A stretch of DNA of 64,000 nucleotides, taken from Nageia nagi. Taxonomy: Eukaryota; Pinophyta. The position numbers and the translations under genes were made by a program. Below the pieces are notes generated by a model. The model was not told the origin of the DNA, did no database searches, and was given only the letters and a program-made list of their open reading frames with translations. The stretch lies in assembly GCA_050084985.1 (NCBI GenBank), contig JBITNC010000001.1:60016001-60080000 (forward strand), read 5' to 3'. Positions 1-11,682 of this stretch are shown one piece after another; the first letter of the stretch is position 1; the number at the start of each line of letters is the position of its first letter.

Positions 1-1289
1 TCAACTCTCATACTCATTACAATATACCTCTTGGTGTAGAGTTTTAGCTCCTAGTTTTATCATTATGCCTCTCGATAGGAAGTTCAACATCCACAAGATC
101 AATGGATAGAATTATCAATGACATGTTATGGTTGTACTCCACATATCAAGATATATCAAAGATATGGGTAATTGTCATTAGTGACCTCTTGGAAGATGCC
201 TATGGACCCTAGAATTTGTTATTTTGTAGGTTATCATTAGAGCTCATGGAGCACATCAAAACCAACTAAGGGAAACATGGTGGATGTTATATGAGGGGTT
301 TTAGTAAACTAATACCTTTTGTAAACATGATTTATGATCTTTATTATATATTTATCATAGTTTAGTATCAAAATAGATTATTTAGTGTTGGTATTATGCT
401 TGTTGATACCTATCAATATTTGATTGCTATGACATCTTGGTTATACTTTGAATGAAAAATATCAATGCACCTAGTGAATTTCAATTTCTCATCCAAAGTG
501 TGGCATTTATTATTACATAAAATTAATTTATGTATTTAATTTAATACATTAGGAAATATGTACTTGCACTTATATATCTTGTTCAATAGTATTAATGTTA
601 TTTTGGATATGATCAATATATATCATCAACTTACTATATTCTTATTTATGTAAGTACACATTGACCTAAGGAGTAGGTAATATTATTATCTATATAAATA
701 GAGATCTAATATTAAGTCCACATCAAAGAGATACATGATCCCGTATCTAGTATTGATGATGGCAATCCTTTAGGTGTTTCTTAACATTGCCATTCAAGGT
801 TGGATTTGTGTACTTATTTATGCAAGTATCCTGATAATTCTAAGCTTATTTGAGCATCAAAATGAGACCATTAAGAGTTTATGTGGAGGCATAGAGTTTA
901 TTTGGAATAGACTATAGTCTAACAAAGATTGTTAGTGCTCCTTTGTAGATGAAAGTAGACCATTAATGATCTTTTTGAGCATGTAATAAATCGCTTGTGG
1001 CCCTCTTTTTAGATCATCTTGCTCCATGACTTTGGGTGCAAACTTTGTTAGTTGTTGAGGCTTCATTAGTATCTTTTGTTCATCCATATTAGGTACAATC
1101 CATGATTTAAGTACATAAATTTAATCTTGTTTGGTAATGTCATTTCAATTCTAGTTATTCATTATCTTCTATATTAGATTATCTTATTATAAATTATTAT
1201 CTGTTAGCTTAGAATTTACAAATAGATATATATATCTTTTGAGACTATAGGTATTTATTTATTTGAATTCTAAAATACACTTTTATTTG
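1..1289. other. No confident gene; weak copia-gag-like start near 56-290
   Basis: The stretch is AT-rich with many stops on both strands. From about 67 the plus strand reads a short stretch resembling the N-terminus of copia gag proteins (pattern F-N-I-H-K-I-N-G-x-N-Y-Q). A second frame near 188-270 reads L-S-L-E-L-M-E-H-I-K-T-N. Both are too short to be sure. From about 435 to 1289 I see nothing recognisable. The segment lies on the 5' side of the level-0 Tat-like protease, so it could be part of that element's gag/leader or an older insertion in it. Confidence 0.25.
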
Positions 1290-1439
1290 TAAACAAATGG
1301 GATCAATTTTGCTTCCTATTATTGTAGGGTCTAAAACATTACAAAAAGTGTTACAAGTAATCAAAGGAGATATCACATAATATAACATCATTTTATGGAG
1401 GCCTTAGATTAAGGATATGCACTATATACCATCAACATA
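1290..1439 (+). pseudogene. Level-0 Tat-like Ty3/gypsy: protease C-terminal part, broken at 1439
   Basis: The plus strand reads the end of a retroviral-type aspartic protease: Y-N-I-I-L-W-R-P, then I-K-D-M-H, then I-P-S-T at the very end. In plant Tat/Athila-type elements this block is usually YN-LLGRPW-H-M-PSTYH-. The reading stops at the level-1 insertion and resumes in frame at 23,812, where H-N-F-L-K-Y completes the block. One 5-bp TSD (acata) is counted only once across the join. In-frame TAA and TAG codons show that it is dead. The catalytic Asp region upstream is not recognisable. I am confident of the family and the junction, less so of the start. Confidence 0.75.
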
Positions 1440-2572
1440 TGATCCATACTTTAAAAGATTACATTTGAATTAATCTTTATCAAGAATCAATTCACATTTA
1501 ATTAATTAAATGCTTGTAATTGAAAAGATTTAGAGAATCAAAATTGGAACCATGTACAAAACCAAATAACATAAATCACATCACATAGAGATAAAAAAAT
1601 TACCTTGGTTCACTTGATGTGGGCTACATATAATAAAAAATATCTCTTTAATTAGTGGGTGAAATGATGTACAATAACCTCCATAGTCTTTTACCAACTC
1701 TTCTCACATTCACACAAACACCATAGCTCTAAAACACATAGAAAAGCTACACTCTAACTCTCTACAATCCTTCTCCCTAAATAATCCCAAATTACTACTT
1801 TATATAAGAAAATATAGGCTCAATTTTGGAGTATTTTACAATAAGATTTGATCACAAAATTATAATTTATAGATACCCAATATTCCCACCTTATTGTAGT
1901 TCAAATTTGGGCTCAAATGGTTGATCTAATTTCTCATAATAGGCTTTTGAACACTAACAAACTTGCTCTATGGAAATATAGTATTAATAGGTTTGCAAAT
2001 AAATTTATCCATTAATAGAAAAATATCAAAAACCTTTGCAACATGAAAAAATCAATTAACTAGGTGTAAATGAGTAGATCCAATCAACATAAGCCACTTG
2101 GAGACCTCAAAAACAACACTACACAATCAATCATACTCCAAACGATGGTTAAAAGGTATTGTCAACTAGTGGCTTATGAAACATTATGTGGTTAAAGGTT
2201 TTAAGACTGGTGGCTCAAACCCGGTGAGAAACCCACCATTAGCTATCAGGTGGTACCTAGCATAGAATTTATTGGTGGTAAGTCCTACCCATTGGCTCCA
2301 CCATCATCTTACACTCCCCACATGATCAAATCCACATGATCTTGCTATAGACAATCCACCATATGGTCCCTAGCTAATGACTACATCATCTTATGGGCTC
2401 CACATACCCATTGATCTATCCAATTCTTAGTGCATGGCATCAAGATCCATAGTAGCTCACTTAACCACCATATCATCCTCCACATAACTGCTAAGGGTTG
2501 AACAGATCTGCATGGTGGTTGTTATGCCTATTTAAAAATATAGCTATTACCCATTTATTTTTTATCTTTTGA

Positions 2573-2613
<41 letters not shown>

Positions 2614-2772
2614 CTTTTGTATTTAATTGAAAATACTCAAACTTTTAAAATATTTTTCCAATACATATGGCATTAGATTCTTGATATGAAAGAAGTGTCA
2701 TGAAGTTGGAGATGAATTGAACATAATGAACTAGAGCATCTTAGATATTAAGAGGATCCAAATTTTGGATTA
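1440..2772 (-). repeat. 3' LTR of level-1 gypsy
   Basis: This 1.33-kb LTR matches the split partner 7325-7436 plus 22,909-23,806 over its whole length, for example the shared runs from 1549 and 22,911 and from about 2370 and 23,412. It contains a (TA)n tract at about 2579-2611. Relative to the partner it has about 330 extra bases at roughly 2040-2370. The inner edge is at 2772, followed by a purine-rich tract on the minus strand. Confidence 0.88.
2579..2611. repeat. (TA)n microsatellite in LTR
   Basis: A simple TA dinucleotide run of about 33 bases inside the level-1 3' LTR. The partner LTR has only about 12 bases at the same place (near 23,630). Confidence 0.95.
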
Positions 2773-2790
2773 TTACTCCCCATTGAGAGA
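2773..2790 (-). promoter_or_regulatory. Polypurine tract of level-1 gypsy
   Basis: On the minus strand, tcaatggggag lies directly before the LTR. This is the usual position and composition of a plus-strand primer (PPT) in LTR retrotransposons. Confidence 0.65.
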
Positions 2791-4320
2791 GATCTTTTGA
2801 CCCCAAAAGCATTTAGGATGATGGAATGAGGTGAGGTTAGAGCTCCCTCACTTGATCAACTACAAACCACTTGGCCTTATGTGGGTGTTGGACCTTCACT
2901 TTGATACACCATACCTCATTTTTGCCAATACAAGATGATCTCTTTTTATTTTCCAATACTGCATCCTTAAGAAAAATGCTCATATGCTTAGGGGATAAAT
3001 CCTTAATTAATGGTAACATAATCCTTATAGCTTCTACAACCAAATCTAGTTCATATAACTTCATATTCTTAGCATTCACAGTGGTATAAATATGCATATA
3101 AGGTGGAAGGTCTAACCAGAATGAATTATCACCAATTTGTGGAATAATATTGAATGATCCATACCTTATCATTTTAATTTCTTCCCCTTACCATGTTGTC
3201 TCTCCTTGATAAAATGAATCCATACCTAATCCCTAAACTGAAACTTGTGATCCAATCTATGATGATTATGCCTCTCTTTGTACTTAGCTTGACTCTTATC
3301 CAACTATTCTTGCACCTTTTGATGAACCAACCTTATCCTCTCAATAAAGTTCTTAGCTTGCTCCTACTCATTATAAAGAATGATATCTCCATTACTAGAT
3401 GAAGCAAAAGCCATATCAAAAGGTGAATTTGGAAAATAATCATAACATGTCTTAAAAGAAGATTTATTAATAGAAGAGTGTACAACTCAATTATATGCAT
3501 GCTAAATCTAACTCAAATGTTCATCCCAAGTCTTACGGTGCTTACCATAATAACCTTGTAAAAGATGTACCACTATCCTATTTACCACCTTAGTTTTTCC
3601 GTCTATCTATGAATGAAAAGATGTGATCCTCTTTAACTTAGTGTCCATCCTTTCCCACAAATAAGTCCAAAATTTTCCAATAAACTTGGAATCCCTATCC
3701 TAAATAATGAAAGCAGGAAGACCAAAATGTATCCACACATAAGTAAAGAAAATATTAGTTTCTTCTTGACCTTTCATAGTCTTTTTACATGGAATTAGAA
3801 TACAAATTTTACTAAATTGATCCATAACCACATATGAATAATTATATCCTCTCTTAGACATAGGTAAGTCTCCAACAAAATCCATGGAAATGCTTTCCCA
3901 TGGTTTTGTAGGAACTAATAATGGCATATAAAGACCAAGCTTCTTATTATTAGGTTTGCTAACACTGCATAACATACAACCTCTAATATACTTGGATACA
4001 TTTTCTTATATTTGATAGCAATAACAATAACTTTACAAATTAGCAAGAGTTTTTTCAACAACAAAGTGTCCTAAAATACAAAGAGTTTGACCTTCCCTAA
4101 TAATATCATTCCTTTCACCATTAGGAATACAAAGCTTGCCTAAATGAAAAAGTAATCCATCATGCATGTGAAAGTCAATATTTCCATTTTCATTACCATG
4201 AATCAATCTATGATAGATACTTTGGAAATTAGGATCATCAACATATTATTCTTTATAACCCTCATGCATAAAATAACTATTTTGTAGGATTATACCAAAA
4301 ACTATAATATACCACATCAT
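2791..4320 (-). pseudogene. Level-1 gypsy integrase with C-terminal chromodomain-like tail
   Basis: The integrase core is read near 3600-3975 on the minus strand. S-M-D-F-V-G-D-L-P carries the first catalytic Asp, and D-R-D-S-K-F (about 3690) the second. In the third block (about 3605) the expected Glu is Lys, reading D-G-K-T-K-V-V-N-R. Downstream come the usual Y-N-x-x-x-H-S-S block and, at 2837-3172, the C-terminal domain with I-G-D-N-S-F-W-L-D-L-P and then a chromodomain-like end (L-E-N-K-K-R ... K-A-K-W-F). Several frameshifts and TAG/TAA stops separate the blocks. The chromodomain call rests on pattern only. Integrase in the gypsy family joins cDNA to host DNA; this copy cannot work. Confidence 0.8.
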
Positions 4321-5560
4321 AAATATTATTTTGTCAACACTTTTTATACTTAATCACTAAATGAAATTGTTGTAAAAACCCCATCCAACAAAAATTTCTT
4401 GATTGTTGTAATTTAGATTGTGATTGAAGATATTGTAAGGGTTGATGATATGTATGTATTATTGCTTCTTTACCTACCAAATAGTGTTTCCATTTTTTAA
4501 CACTTTGTACTAATGTAAATAACTCTTTATCATAAGTGGGATAGTTTCTTACCACATTATTAAACATTTAGGAGTTATAACAAATTGGATGCCTTTCCTA
4601 TAACAAAATTGTAGTCATAACATAATTAGTTGCATCAATTTCAATTTTAAAAGATTGTTTAAGATTAGGCAAAGCAAGTACTGGAGCATTATTGATTTTT
4701 CTTTTAAGCAATTCAAAAGTATGTTATTGTTTTCCTCCCCATTGAAACCCATGATTATTCCCTATAATAGCATGGAGTGGAGAAGCCATAAAAGAAAAAT
4801 TAGCAATAAACTTACATAAATATTTCACAATCCTAAAAAAACTCATTTGTTTCTATCATATTAGTGGGTGTAGGACATTGCACAACAACCTCTACTTTGG
4901 CAAGATCTATCATCAATTGGCCTTCACCTACAATGTGGTCTAGATAGATTAAGCTTTTACTAAAAACTCATACTTAGACATTTTCAAATAGAGTTTAGAT
5001 TCCCTTAATAGTTCAAACACTTTACAAATGTGCATCGCATGATAATTCCAATCATTGCTGTAAATAAGAATGTCATATAGATATACAATAATAAAATCTT
5101 TAAGAAAAGATCTCAAAACCTTATTCATCACTCTCATAAAAGTAGCAAGAGAATTGCATAAATAAAATGGTAAACCAAACCACTCAAATAATCCTTGTTT
5201 ACTTTTAAAATCATTTTTCTAAACATCCTTATCTCTAACCTGTACTTGATGATAACCACTCCTTAAATCAAGTTTTGTATAAAATTTAGCTTTTTGTAGT
5301 TATTCCATTAAATCATCAATGCATGGTAATGGATAAAAATTATTTATCATGATTTTGTTTAATGCTCTATAATCCACACACATATACCAAGTTCTATATT
5401 TCTTTAGAATTATAACAATAGGAGAACCACATGGTGGAGTGCTAAGTCTAATGACTCCTTGATCTAACAATTCCTTGACTTGTTTCTTAATTTCTTCACT
5501 TTCCATTATAGAATGTCTATATAAGCTAATATTAGGAAGTGCTACATCTTTATGTAATTG
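4321..5560 (-). pseudogene. Level-1 gypsy reverse transcriptase and RNase H
   Basis: RT blocks appear at 5300-5506 (G-V-I-R-L-S-T-P-P-C-G-S-P, then C-V-D-Y-R-A-L-N-K) and at 4949-5137 with the catalytic box. The box reads Y-L-Y-D-I-L-I-Y-S instead of the usual Y-L-D-D, so the first active-site Asp has become Tyr. RNase H follows at 4334-4567 (Y-P-T-Y-D-K-E-L then H-Y-L-V-G-K-E). The order RT then RNase H then integrase is diagnostic of Ty3/gypsy. Stops are mostly TAG or TAA. Confidence 0.85.
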
Positions 5561-6200
5561 AATTCCATGTTGAATACCTATTTTAGGTGGAAGTTCTTTA
5601 AGTATTTGAAATAAATCCTCAAATACAAAATTATCTCTTTAACTTCTTTGTAGTGAGGATCATATTCCTTAAGAGTTTTAATAATTTTTACTTCATTTTG
5701 AGATCTCACAATTGAAAGTGTAAATATTTTTTTTGCATTAATAACTCTTTTTTCTTCTCCTGTAGTAATCAAAGAATCAATTTTTACCTTATTTGAATGA
5801 GCATCAACTATATATTTAATTTCATCCTTAATGAGTCTATATCTGTTTTCTTTTCTATAGAACAAAGTGTCTCTATCACATAGATAAGGACTTATTAGAA
5901 CAATCCTAGAAATATATAAAGGAAGAACATCAAGTAATACTTCATCAATGAAATCCTTATTAATTCTAAACTTCTATTTGCATTATTGAGTTACCTTTAA
6001 CTTGGGATATTTATGAACTCATCCCAATGGATATGGATGTGGTTGAGTAGTGAGTGCAAGTGATGTTACATATTCCTTTACAAATCAAGTTAGCTTGGGA
6101 ACTAAGATCAACTGATGTATTAATTCTAATTTTGTTAACTTGTATCTCATATGAAAAATTTCAATTTATTTCTTTTCCACATCATCATTATGTGTATCAT
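5561..6200 (-). pseudogene. Level-1 gypsy protease and linker to RT
   Basis: At 5578-5865 the minus strand reads a linker typical of plant chromodomain gypsy elements, following C-D-R-D-T-L-F-Y-R-K-E-N-x-Y (about 5830-5900). Upstream, about 5900-6150 reads the protease block with P-Y-P-L-G-W and D-V-L-P-L-Y in shifting frames. The active-site D-S/T-G triad is not recognisable. Confidence 0.6.
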
Positions 6201-7134
6201 GCAAGACCATACATGCCATTTTTTCATTTGCATCAGAACCACCTCCTACTTCTTTTGTAATAATGGCTACTTGTTTTTTTTTTCTTTCCATTTAGGCTTA
6301 GGGCATATTATAGGATGTTTCCAACATTCAGCCTCTAAATGACCCTCTTTCTTACAATGAGTACATAGTTCTTTAGATTTCTCTTTTTGAACCATAGTAG
6401 TAGAATTATTTTTAGAACCATTTTTCTTGTTTCCACCCATTACAAATTTTCCCCTTTCTTTGAAGTATGTATCTTGAACACAAATATTATATAATTCAAT
6501 TGGATTAAACATCAATAATGTATGTATTAGATAATTATGCAAACCACCAATATACTTAAGAGAGTATCTTGGAAATTAAGAGAAATACCTATCATTGTAG
6601 CTCTTTTTTGAAACTTCATAGTGTACTCTTGTACACTTTGTCCTTTGATTTGATGGAAAATTTTCCATTTCATAATTACCTTTTATTGATAGCCTAATGA
6701 ATAAAATTGATCTCTTAGCATTTGCACAAAATGATCTAAGAATAGAAGCCTTAAGTGATTCTTTATCACTTTGTAGATGAGTTTCACACCAAATAAGTGG
6801 AGTGCCATCCATTTTAATGGTTTCTAATTGAATTTATCCTCATAATTTATAATATGTTGTATTATATAATATACTTCAATTTGTTTTATCCAATAATCTA
6901 ACTTCTTAGCATTTACTTCACTAGTAAACATTGGTAAATCAAATATTACTTCTAATTTCCAAGGAGAACTTTTAAAAGGACCTTCTTGTTTCTCATTGTT
7001 ACCTTCACTTTTTTCACCTCCAATTTTTTTAATTATTATTCTTGAAAATATTTAAAATATAGAGATATTTTCTAAAACATTATTGTGAGATCTGTAAGTT
7101 ATTTTTCAACATTAGCTCCACATTCACTAGACAT
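6201..7134 (-). pseudogene. Level-1 gypsy gag with intact CCHC zinc knuckle
   Basis: The nucleocapsid knuckle is at about 6330-6390: C-T-H-C-K-K-E-G-H-L-E-A-E-C, a complete CX2CX4HX4C. A basic, Asn/Lys/Ser-rich region lies upstream. Gag core remnants are at 6576-6812. The likely start ATG is at 7134 (M-S-S-E-C-G-A-N-V), about 190 bp after the primer-binding site. Gag forms the particle that packages element RNA. Stops are frequent, mostly TAG/TAA in place of Gln. Confidence 0.75.
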
Positions 7135-7308
7135 GGTTGGAATATCTCTTTGCTACTTCAACCAAATCTTGGAACCAATTTCATGATCTCCTTTCATAAT
7201 ATCCTCTTATCCTTTCTTGCTCTATAATTTAGTCTTCATGCAAGAATAATTTCAAAGCACTCAATAACAAACTAGCAAAAACACAAGTTAAATCCCAAGT
7301 AAATAACT

Positions 7309-7320
7309 TCTATGATACCA
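7309..7320 (-). promoter_or_regulatory. Primer-binding site of level-1 gypsy
   Basis: The minus strand reads tggtatcatagaa, close to TGGTATCAGAGC, the complement of the initiator Met tRNA 3' end. It lies 4 bases from the LTR that starts at 7325. It fixes the 5' LTR on the right and the orientation as minus. Confidence 0.75.
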
Positions 7321-7324
7321 AACT

Positions 7325-7436
7325 TGATCCATAATTTAAAAATTAAATTTAAAATTTAATCCTTCTCAAGAATCAATTCACACTTAATTAATTAAATTCT
7401 TGTAATTGAAAAGATTTAGAGAATCAAAATTAGAAC
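7325..7436 (-). repeat. 5' LTR of level-1 gypsy, first fragment
   Basis: It starts TGATCCATAATTT like the other LTR at 1440 and matches 1440-1547. It is cut at 7436 by level 2, and the remainder of the LTR resumes at 22,909. The last five bases (agaac, 7432-7436) are the TSD of level 2. Confidence 0.88.
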
Positions 7437-7572
7437 TATAAATTAGAAAATCAACCCTATTAGCAAACAAGATAAACATAGTTAATACAAACTAAAATTT
7501 TATTAATTTTCTACAATACCTTGGTATTACAAACTTTCGATCATTAGATCCGATTGCCTTATGAAAGGGATT

Positions 7573-7652
<80 letters not shown>

Positions 7653-8363
7653 CTATATGAGTATATAGATGGAGGGTCACCAGCAACGCTTATCTAAATG
7701 CTAGCACTGAGATGAAATGCTAACACCCAATGTTGAGTCGTTGATGATTGTATGATTTCAAATTTTATAATTATTTTGAATCACTTTCTATAGTTTTGGC
7801 TATTTTTTTTGTATCCATGATGCCTCTTGAACTTTATTGCATCTTGAATACCTATAAACTCTACACATGCTAAAATAACACATTAAAACATACCTGTACT
7901 CTTTATGAAATCATAACATAAGGAAGACAAACATATAACAATACTTAAACTAAAATAATGCTCACAATTAATATTTATTTCAATAGCATAACTTTACTTC
8001 AAAATTCAAGTCACTATTGTCTATTTGTTGCTAGTATTTATAGATTTTTTAATGGTTATTTATAGAATTATTGAATGCTAAAAAGGAGTCAGTTTATCAC
8101 TAGCTCAAAATGACCAAAGGGATTTCATGTCTAGTGACAATGTAGGTAATGACTCACCCTTTCTATCCATAGTTTCATGGAGAGGATGAACCTTATAGTT
8201 CATCTTCTATTTTTTATGTTTTGTTTTTTCTATCACAAAGTCATTGATGATCCTATGTGGATGTTGATGACCTAAACTAATTGCCAATGATTGTGGCCTA
8301 ATCATTAGCATTTTAAGTATTTTAATTTTTAATGTATAAGTGGATCATATTTTGATGTCTACA
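7437..8363 (-). repeat. 3' LTR of level-2 element
   Basis: This 927-bp LTR ends TCTACA (sense start TGTAGA). It matches 22,037-22,908 over its whole length, for example the shared segments near 7470 and 22,080, near 7860 and 22,380, and near 8090 and 22,620. It carries a TA microsatellite at 7578-7649 that is nearly absent from the partner, which explains most of the length difference. Confidence 0.9.
7578..7649. repeat. (TA)n microsatellite, about 72 bp
   Basis: A TA run with one interruption, inside the level-2 3' LTR. The matching position in the partner LTR (about 22,185-22,200) has only a short TA run, so the expansion came after insertion. Confidence 0.95.
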
Positions 8364-8378
8364 TTTTGCCCCTTTTTG
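8364..8378 (-). promoter_or_regulatory. Polypurine tract of level-2 element
   Basis: The minus strand reads aaaaaggggcaaaa directly before TGTAGA of the LTR. It is very like the tract before the 3' LTR of the other PMD element (aaagaggggaaaa at 41,352), and supports minus orientation. Confidence 0.75.
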
Positions 8379-9390
8379 AATTATTAACCAAGGATGAGGT
8401 TAATAGTTTCAAAAATATAGAATGCGAAGCTTTTAAATTATTCTTTTATTTAGTTATCTTTGAGGTTTTTTGTGATAGAAATTTTGACTCAATTTCTTAT
8501 ATAAGTTGAAATGTTGATCTATCAAATTATGATAAAATGTGTTTTCATTTAACATTTGATGTGTTTTGAAAACAAAATTGGGTTATACTTCAGAAATGAC
8601 TATTTTTGGCATGACAATGTGTTGAGATTGTGTGATAGTTGTATGACATTTTTGTTATGTCATTTTGCATGTCTAAAGACACATGTGCCATGTAAGTATC
8701 TCTTTAGTATATGGGTTTTTGATGGCATTATCCTTTGACATTTTAGGTAATCTTATGTAATAATGATTTATCACATTTTACCATTTTTAATATTCATAAA
8801 TTTAACAATATCTTACAAAATATTATCCAAATTTCTTACACATGAAGCTTAAGTTACTTAGACAAAATATAATCATAACCACTTTTTTTTTTTTGGTAAT
8901 AGATTTAAAACACTAGCATTTTTAATGAGTCACTAGCATCCACTATTTGATCGATGACATTTCATATTACAAGATTATAAAAAGAAAAAAATTTAAATTT
9001 CATTATTACTTTCTATTTTATCATTTTCTTATTAGTTGGGTGCCATTTATTTTTCATACTCTTTACTATGTTGTTAGCTATCAGTATCTAATGAGACTAT
9101 CATGCCTCCACATCATCACTCTATTGGTTATTCTTGATCTATCTAGGAAGAGGTAGGGTTTTAAACTAACCTTTCTTTTTAGTTATTTTAACAAATTTTC
9201 AAAACCCCAACTGCACTCACCAACCAGAGCTAAAGGGTTTTAGGGTCATCAATGTTTATATGTTGAATGTTAGTGATTCTATAATACTAGCATTTGAATG
9301 CTAATGTTTCATCTTTAATAGTGTAATTTTTTTTAATATATTTAAAGTTTTATGAATTTATAGGTTTGAGACATTTTTGAGCCTCATGGT
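8379..9390. other. Non-coding stretch upstream of PMD gene
   Basis: About 1 kb of AT-rich sequence lies between the polypurine tract and the PMD frame. No protein match and no clear tandem repeat. By position it should hold the promoter and leader of the antisense PMD gene. I cannot point to a definite TATA box. Confidence 0.4.
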
Positions 9391-10933
9391 AGATACCATT
9401 CTATCATTTAGGTGGGTAGGGAGTTTTTGGGTCTAGCTGATCATGCATTCTTTAGGATAGTTGGATTTGGTGTGGGCTCATATATGGGTTGCATTCATTG
9501 GGAGTATCCATTATTGGTAGATTTATTGGATAGATGGGATGCATGTACTTCAACCTTTCATCTCTTAAATAGGGAGATAATGATCATTGTAGAGGACATT
9601 CATCACTTATACAGAATACCTATCCATGGTTAGAGGATAAGCATGTGGTAGATGGAGCTAGAGCTTTGCCAGTGATTTTGCATCTTTATGGAGTAGATAG
9701 AGTTTATATTATTATTTCTGAGATTATTTTTGGAGGGATATGATATTATTAGTATTATATGGATGATAAAATGTGAGTCATATATTTTTCATATATGATG
9801 GGATTAGTTCAGTGTTATGCTCTCCGAGATACTAGTGGTGGGAGATTTCCATGGTGCTTTTGCCAATTATAGGAAATATGACACAACATGAGATAGTATA
9901 TGCTTCGGTGCCTACATTACTAGCTTAGATTTATAGAGAGATAATCTTTTATTTTTATAGGAATTGTGTTTTCTTATCAGTTACTATCACTTTGTAAGCA
10001 TGGGATTATGAGCATATTGCTATAGCCTGCCCTTCAATTTTACTTATGGCTGGTTTTGGTAGTCACTTAGAGTATGAGGTAGGCATTATTTGATGGTGTG
10101 ATGATTTTTTTATTCATCCATTGGATGGAATTAGGTGAGACATGGCCTATTACAATTGCATCGTAGCTTAGTTAGTTCTAGATCAAGTGAGGTTTAGGCC
10201 TTATCATTTATATTTGATTTAGGTTGAGCTTGTAGGGGAGATTACTAGTATTCAGTAGCCCTATGTATTAAGTGGTAGATGGATAGATTTCCTTAATTAT
10301 TTTAATTTTGGTAGAGTACATCACTAGTTTGGTTTAGTATAGGACCTTCCACCTCCACCAGTGCTATATCAATGTGAGGGTACTATCCTAAAGGATAGTG
10401 TTCAATCTTTGATATATGTAGAGCCAGATCCTACTCAAGAGGTATTGATTAAGAATGATATCATGGTAGATGATATTGGCATTACTAAGTATCTTAGAGT
10501 TTGGTGGCATGTTGAGTTAGAGGGTGGTGAGGATGATGGAGAGGGTAGACATATTTGTTAGCATGTTGATGATGTTAAGGAGGTGGGTGTAGCTATAAGT
10601 GAGAAAGCAATAGGTGAGGGAGAGGAGAGGATGATATATTCTATTGAGTTTATTCTTAAGGAGAGAGAAATGAGTCCAAATAAGGAGGGAGTTTCCCCAA
10701 GTGAAGATAATGATGATAGAGGTGATATATTGACTACTTAGATCCCTAGTATTAATACTTTACTAGGTGATATTTATGAGCTTAGATATTAGTTAGAATA
10801 AGCCAACTCATGCATGTATAGATATAGAGCTAAGAGGGATCAATATTGTAGAGAAAGAGATGAGGCTCATGCATCACTATAGGGAGATTATACTCATTAG
10901 ATAGGAGTAGCACCTACTCTTAGAGGTATAGAG
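9391..10933 (+). pseudogene. Plant mobile domain (PMD) protein, N-terminal and central part, level 2
   Basis: At 9412-9633 the plus strand reads the start of a plant mobile domain. It has W-E-Y-P-L-L-V-D-L-L-D-R-W, then T-S-T-F-H-L-L-N-R-E, I-V-E-D-I-H-H-L and I-P-I-H-G. This fits the family pattern L-ERW-T-TFHL--GE--TL-DV--L-GLP-G seen in MAIN/MAIL proteins and in transposon-carried PMD genes. Further blocks, in shifted frames, run to about 10,150 (A-C-P-S-I-L-L-M-A-G-F-G). A proline block is at 10,350 and an acidic linker at 10,361-10,620. A charged, probably coiled-coil stretch is at 10,740-10,900 (Y-R-A-K-R-D-Q-Y-C-R-E-R-D). The gene is antisense to the element. It is cut at 10,933 by the copia and continues at 16,358. 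Stops are mainly TAG/TAA. PMD function is not fully known; roles in silencing are reported for plant MAIN proteins. Confidence 0.8.
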
Positions 10934-11607
10934 TGTTATGTGTGGAGCATGATTATTTAGAGTTCTTTGTTTTAGCTGGATGTATACCCCAAGAAGTTTG
11001 TACACCCCTCCATGTGGGGGGGTTACAGGGGGACTTTTCCCCCCTACGAGGGTTCAGGGGGGACCATCCCCCTGGTTGGGGGGTTCAGGGGCCAGTAGTC
11101 CCCTTACAGGGTTCAAAGGGGACCATCCCCCCCAGCTGGGGGTCTGAGGGCCAACGATCCCCTGACGGGGGTTCAGGGGTAGCACCCCTGAAGCTAAAAA
11201 TAGATGTAAAATTATCTTATAAAAGTATAGTAATTTCTAGTCAATCTAAGCCGTTCATTAGGTGGATGATTTGACAGTAGAACTTATGTTTAGTTTAGGG
11301 TTTCTTTTTGCCCTAAATGGTAACCCCTCTCTTTATATAAGGGCATTATAATAGACGTGATTGGTGAGTGAGAAATAGAGACATGAGATGTGAGAGAAAA
11401 TAGAGGATATTATAGCAAATCTACTGTAGGTTGTATCTCTTCATTATTGCTGGATAATAGAAAGGAAGGATTGGCTATTCGGTGTGGATGTAGCCCAAAC
11501 TAGGTGAACCACGTATATCTATGTCTCTCTTATTTATGCATTTTCTATGTTTATATTTTTGCAATATTTTATGTGTTCCATTACTCCATAATATATAATT
11601 TCTAATA
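10934..11607 (+). repeat. 5' LTR of level-3 copia
   Basis: It begins TGTTATGTGTGG and ends TCTAATA (CA end decayed to TA). At about 11,009-11,180 it holds a striking GC-rich block with runs of 5-7 G or C. The block encodes an open but meaningless Gly/Pro-rich frame. The rest is AT-rich. Confidence 0.95.
11331..11341 (+). promoter_or_regulatory. TATA box of copia LTR
   Basis: ctttatataagg, a good plant TATA box, lies about 270 bp before the LTR end. In the 3' LTR the same place reads ctttgtataagg (about 16,084), so that copy is weakened. Confidence 0.6.
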
Positions 11608-11609
11608 AT

Positions 11610-11621
11610 TGGTATCAGAGC
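11610..11621 (+). promoter_or_regulatory. Copia primer-binding site
   Basis: tggtatcagagc, a perfect complement to the plant initiator Met tRNA 3' end, two bases after the LTR. It is undamaged. Confidence 0.95.
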
Positions 11622-11682
11622 TGAAGGTCTATTTGGCTGATAAACTCGTAGGAAAGAAGGATTCCTCGTTCGAGTGGGAGCA

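Noticed and set aside
7492-7686. Tyr/Ile repeat protein
   Set aside because: It is a translation of the TA microsatellite in an LTR.
10933-11274. Gly/Pro-rich open frames in the GC-rich block (also 15,676-15,974, both strands)
   Set aside because: They lie in LTRs and are open in several frames because of G/C runs, with no start context or domain. They are not genes.
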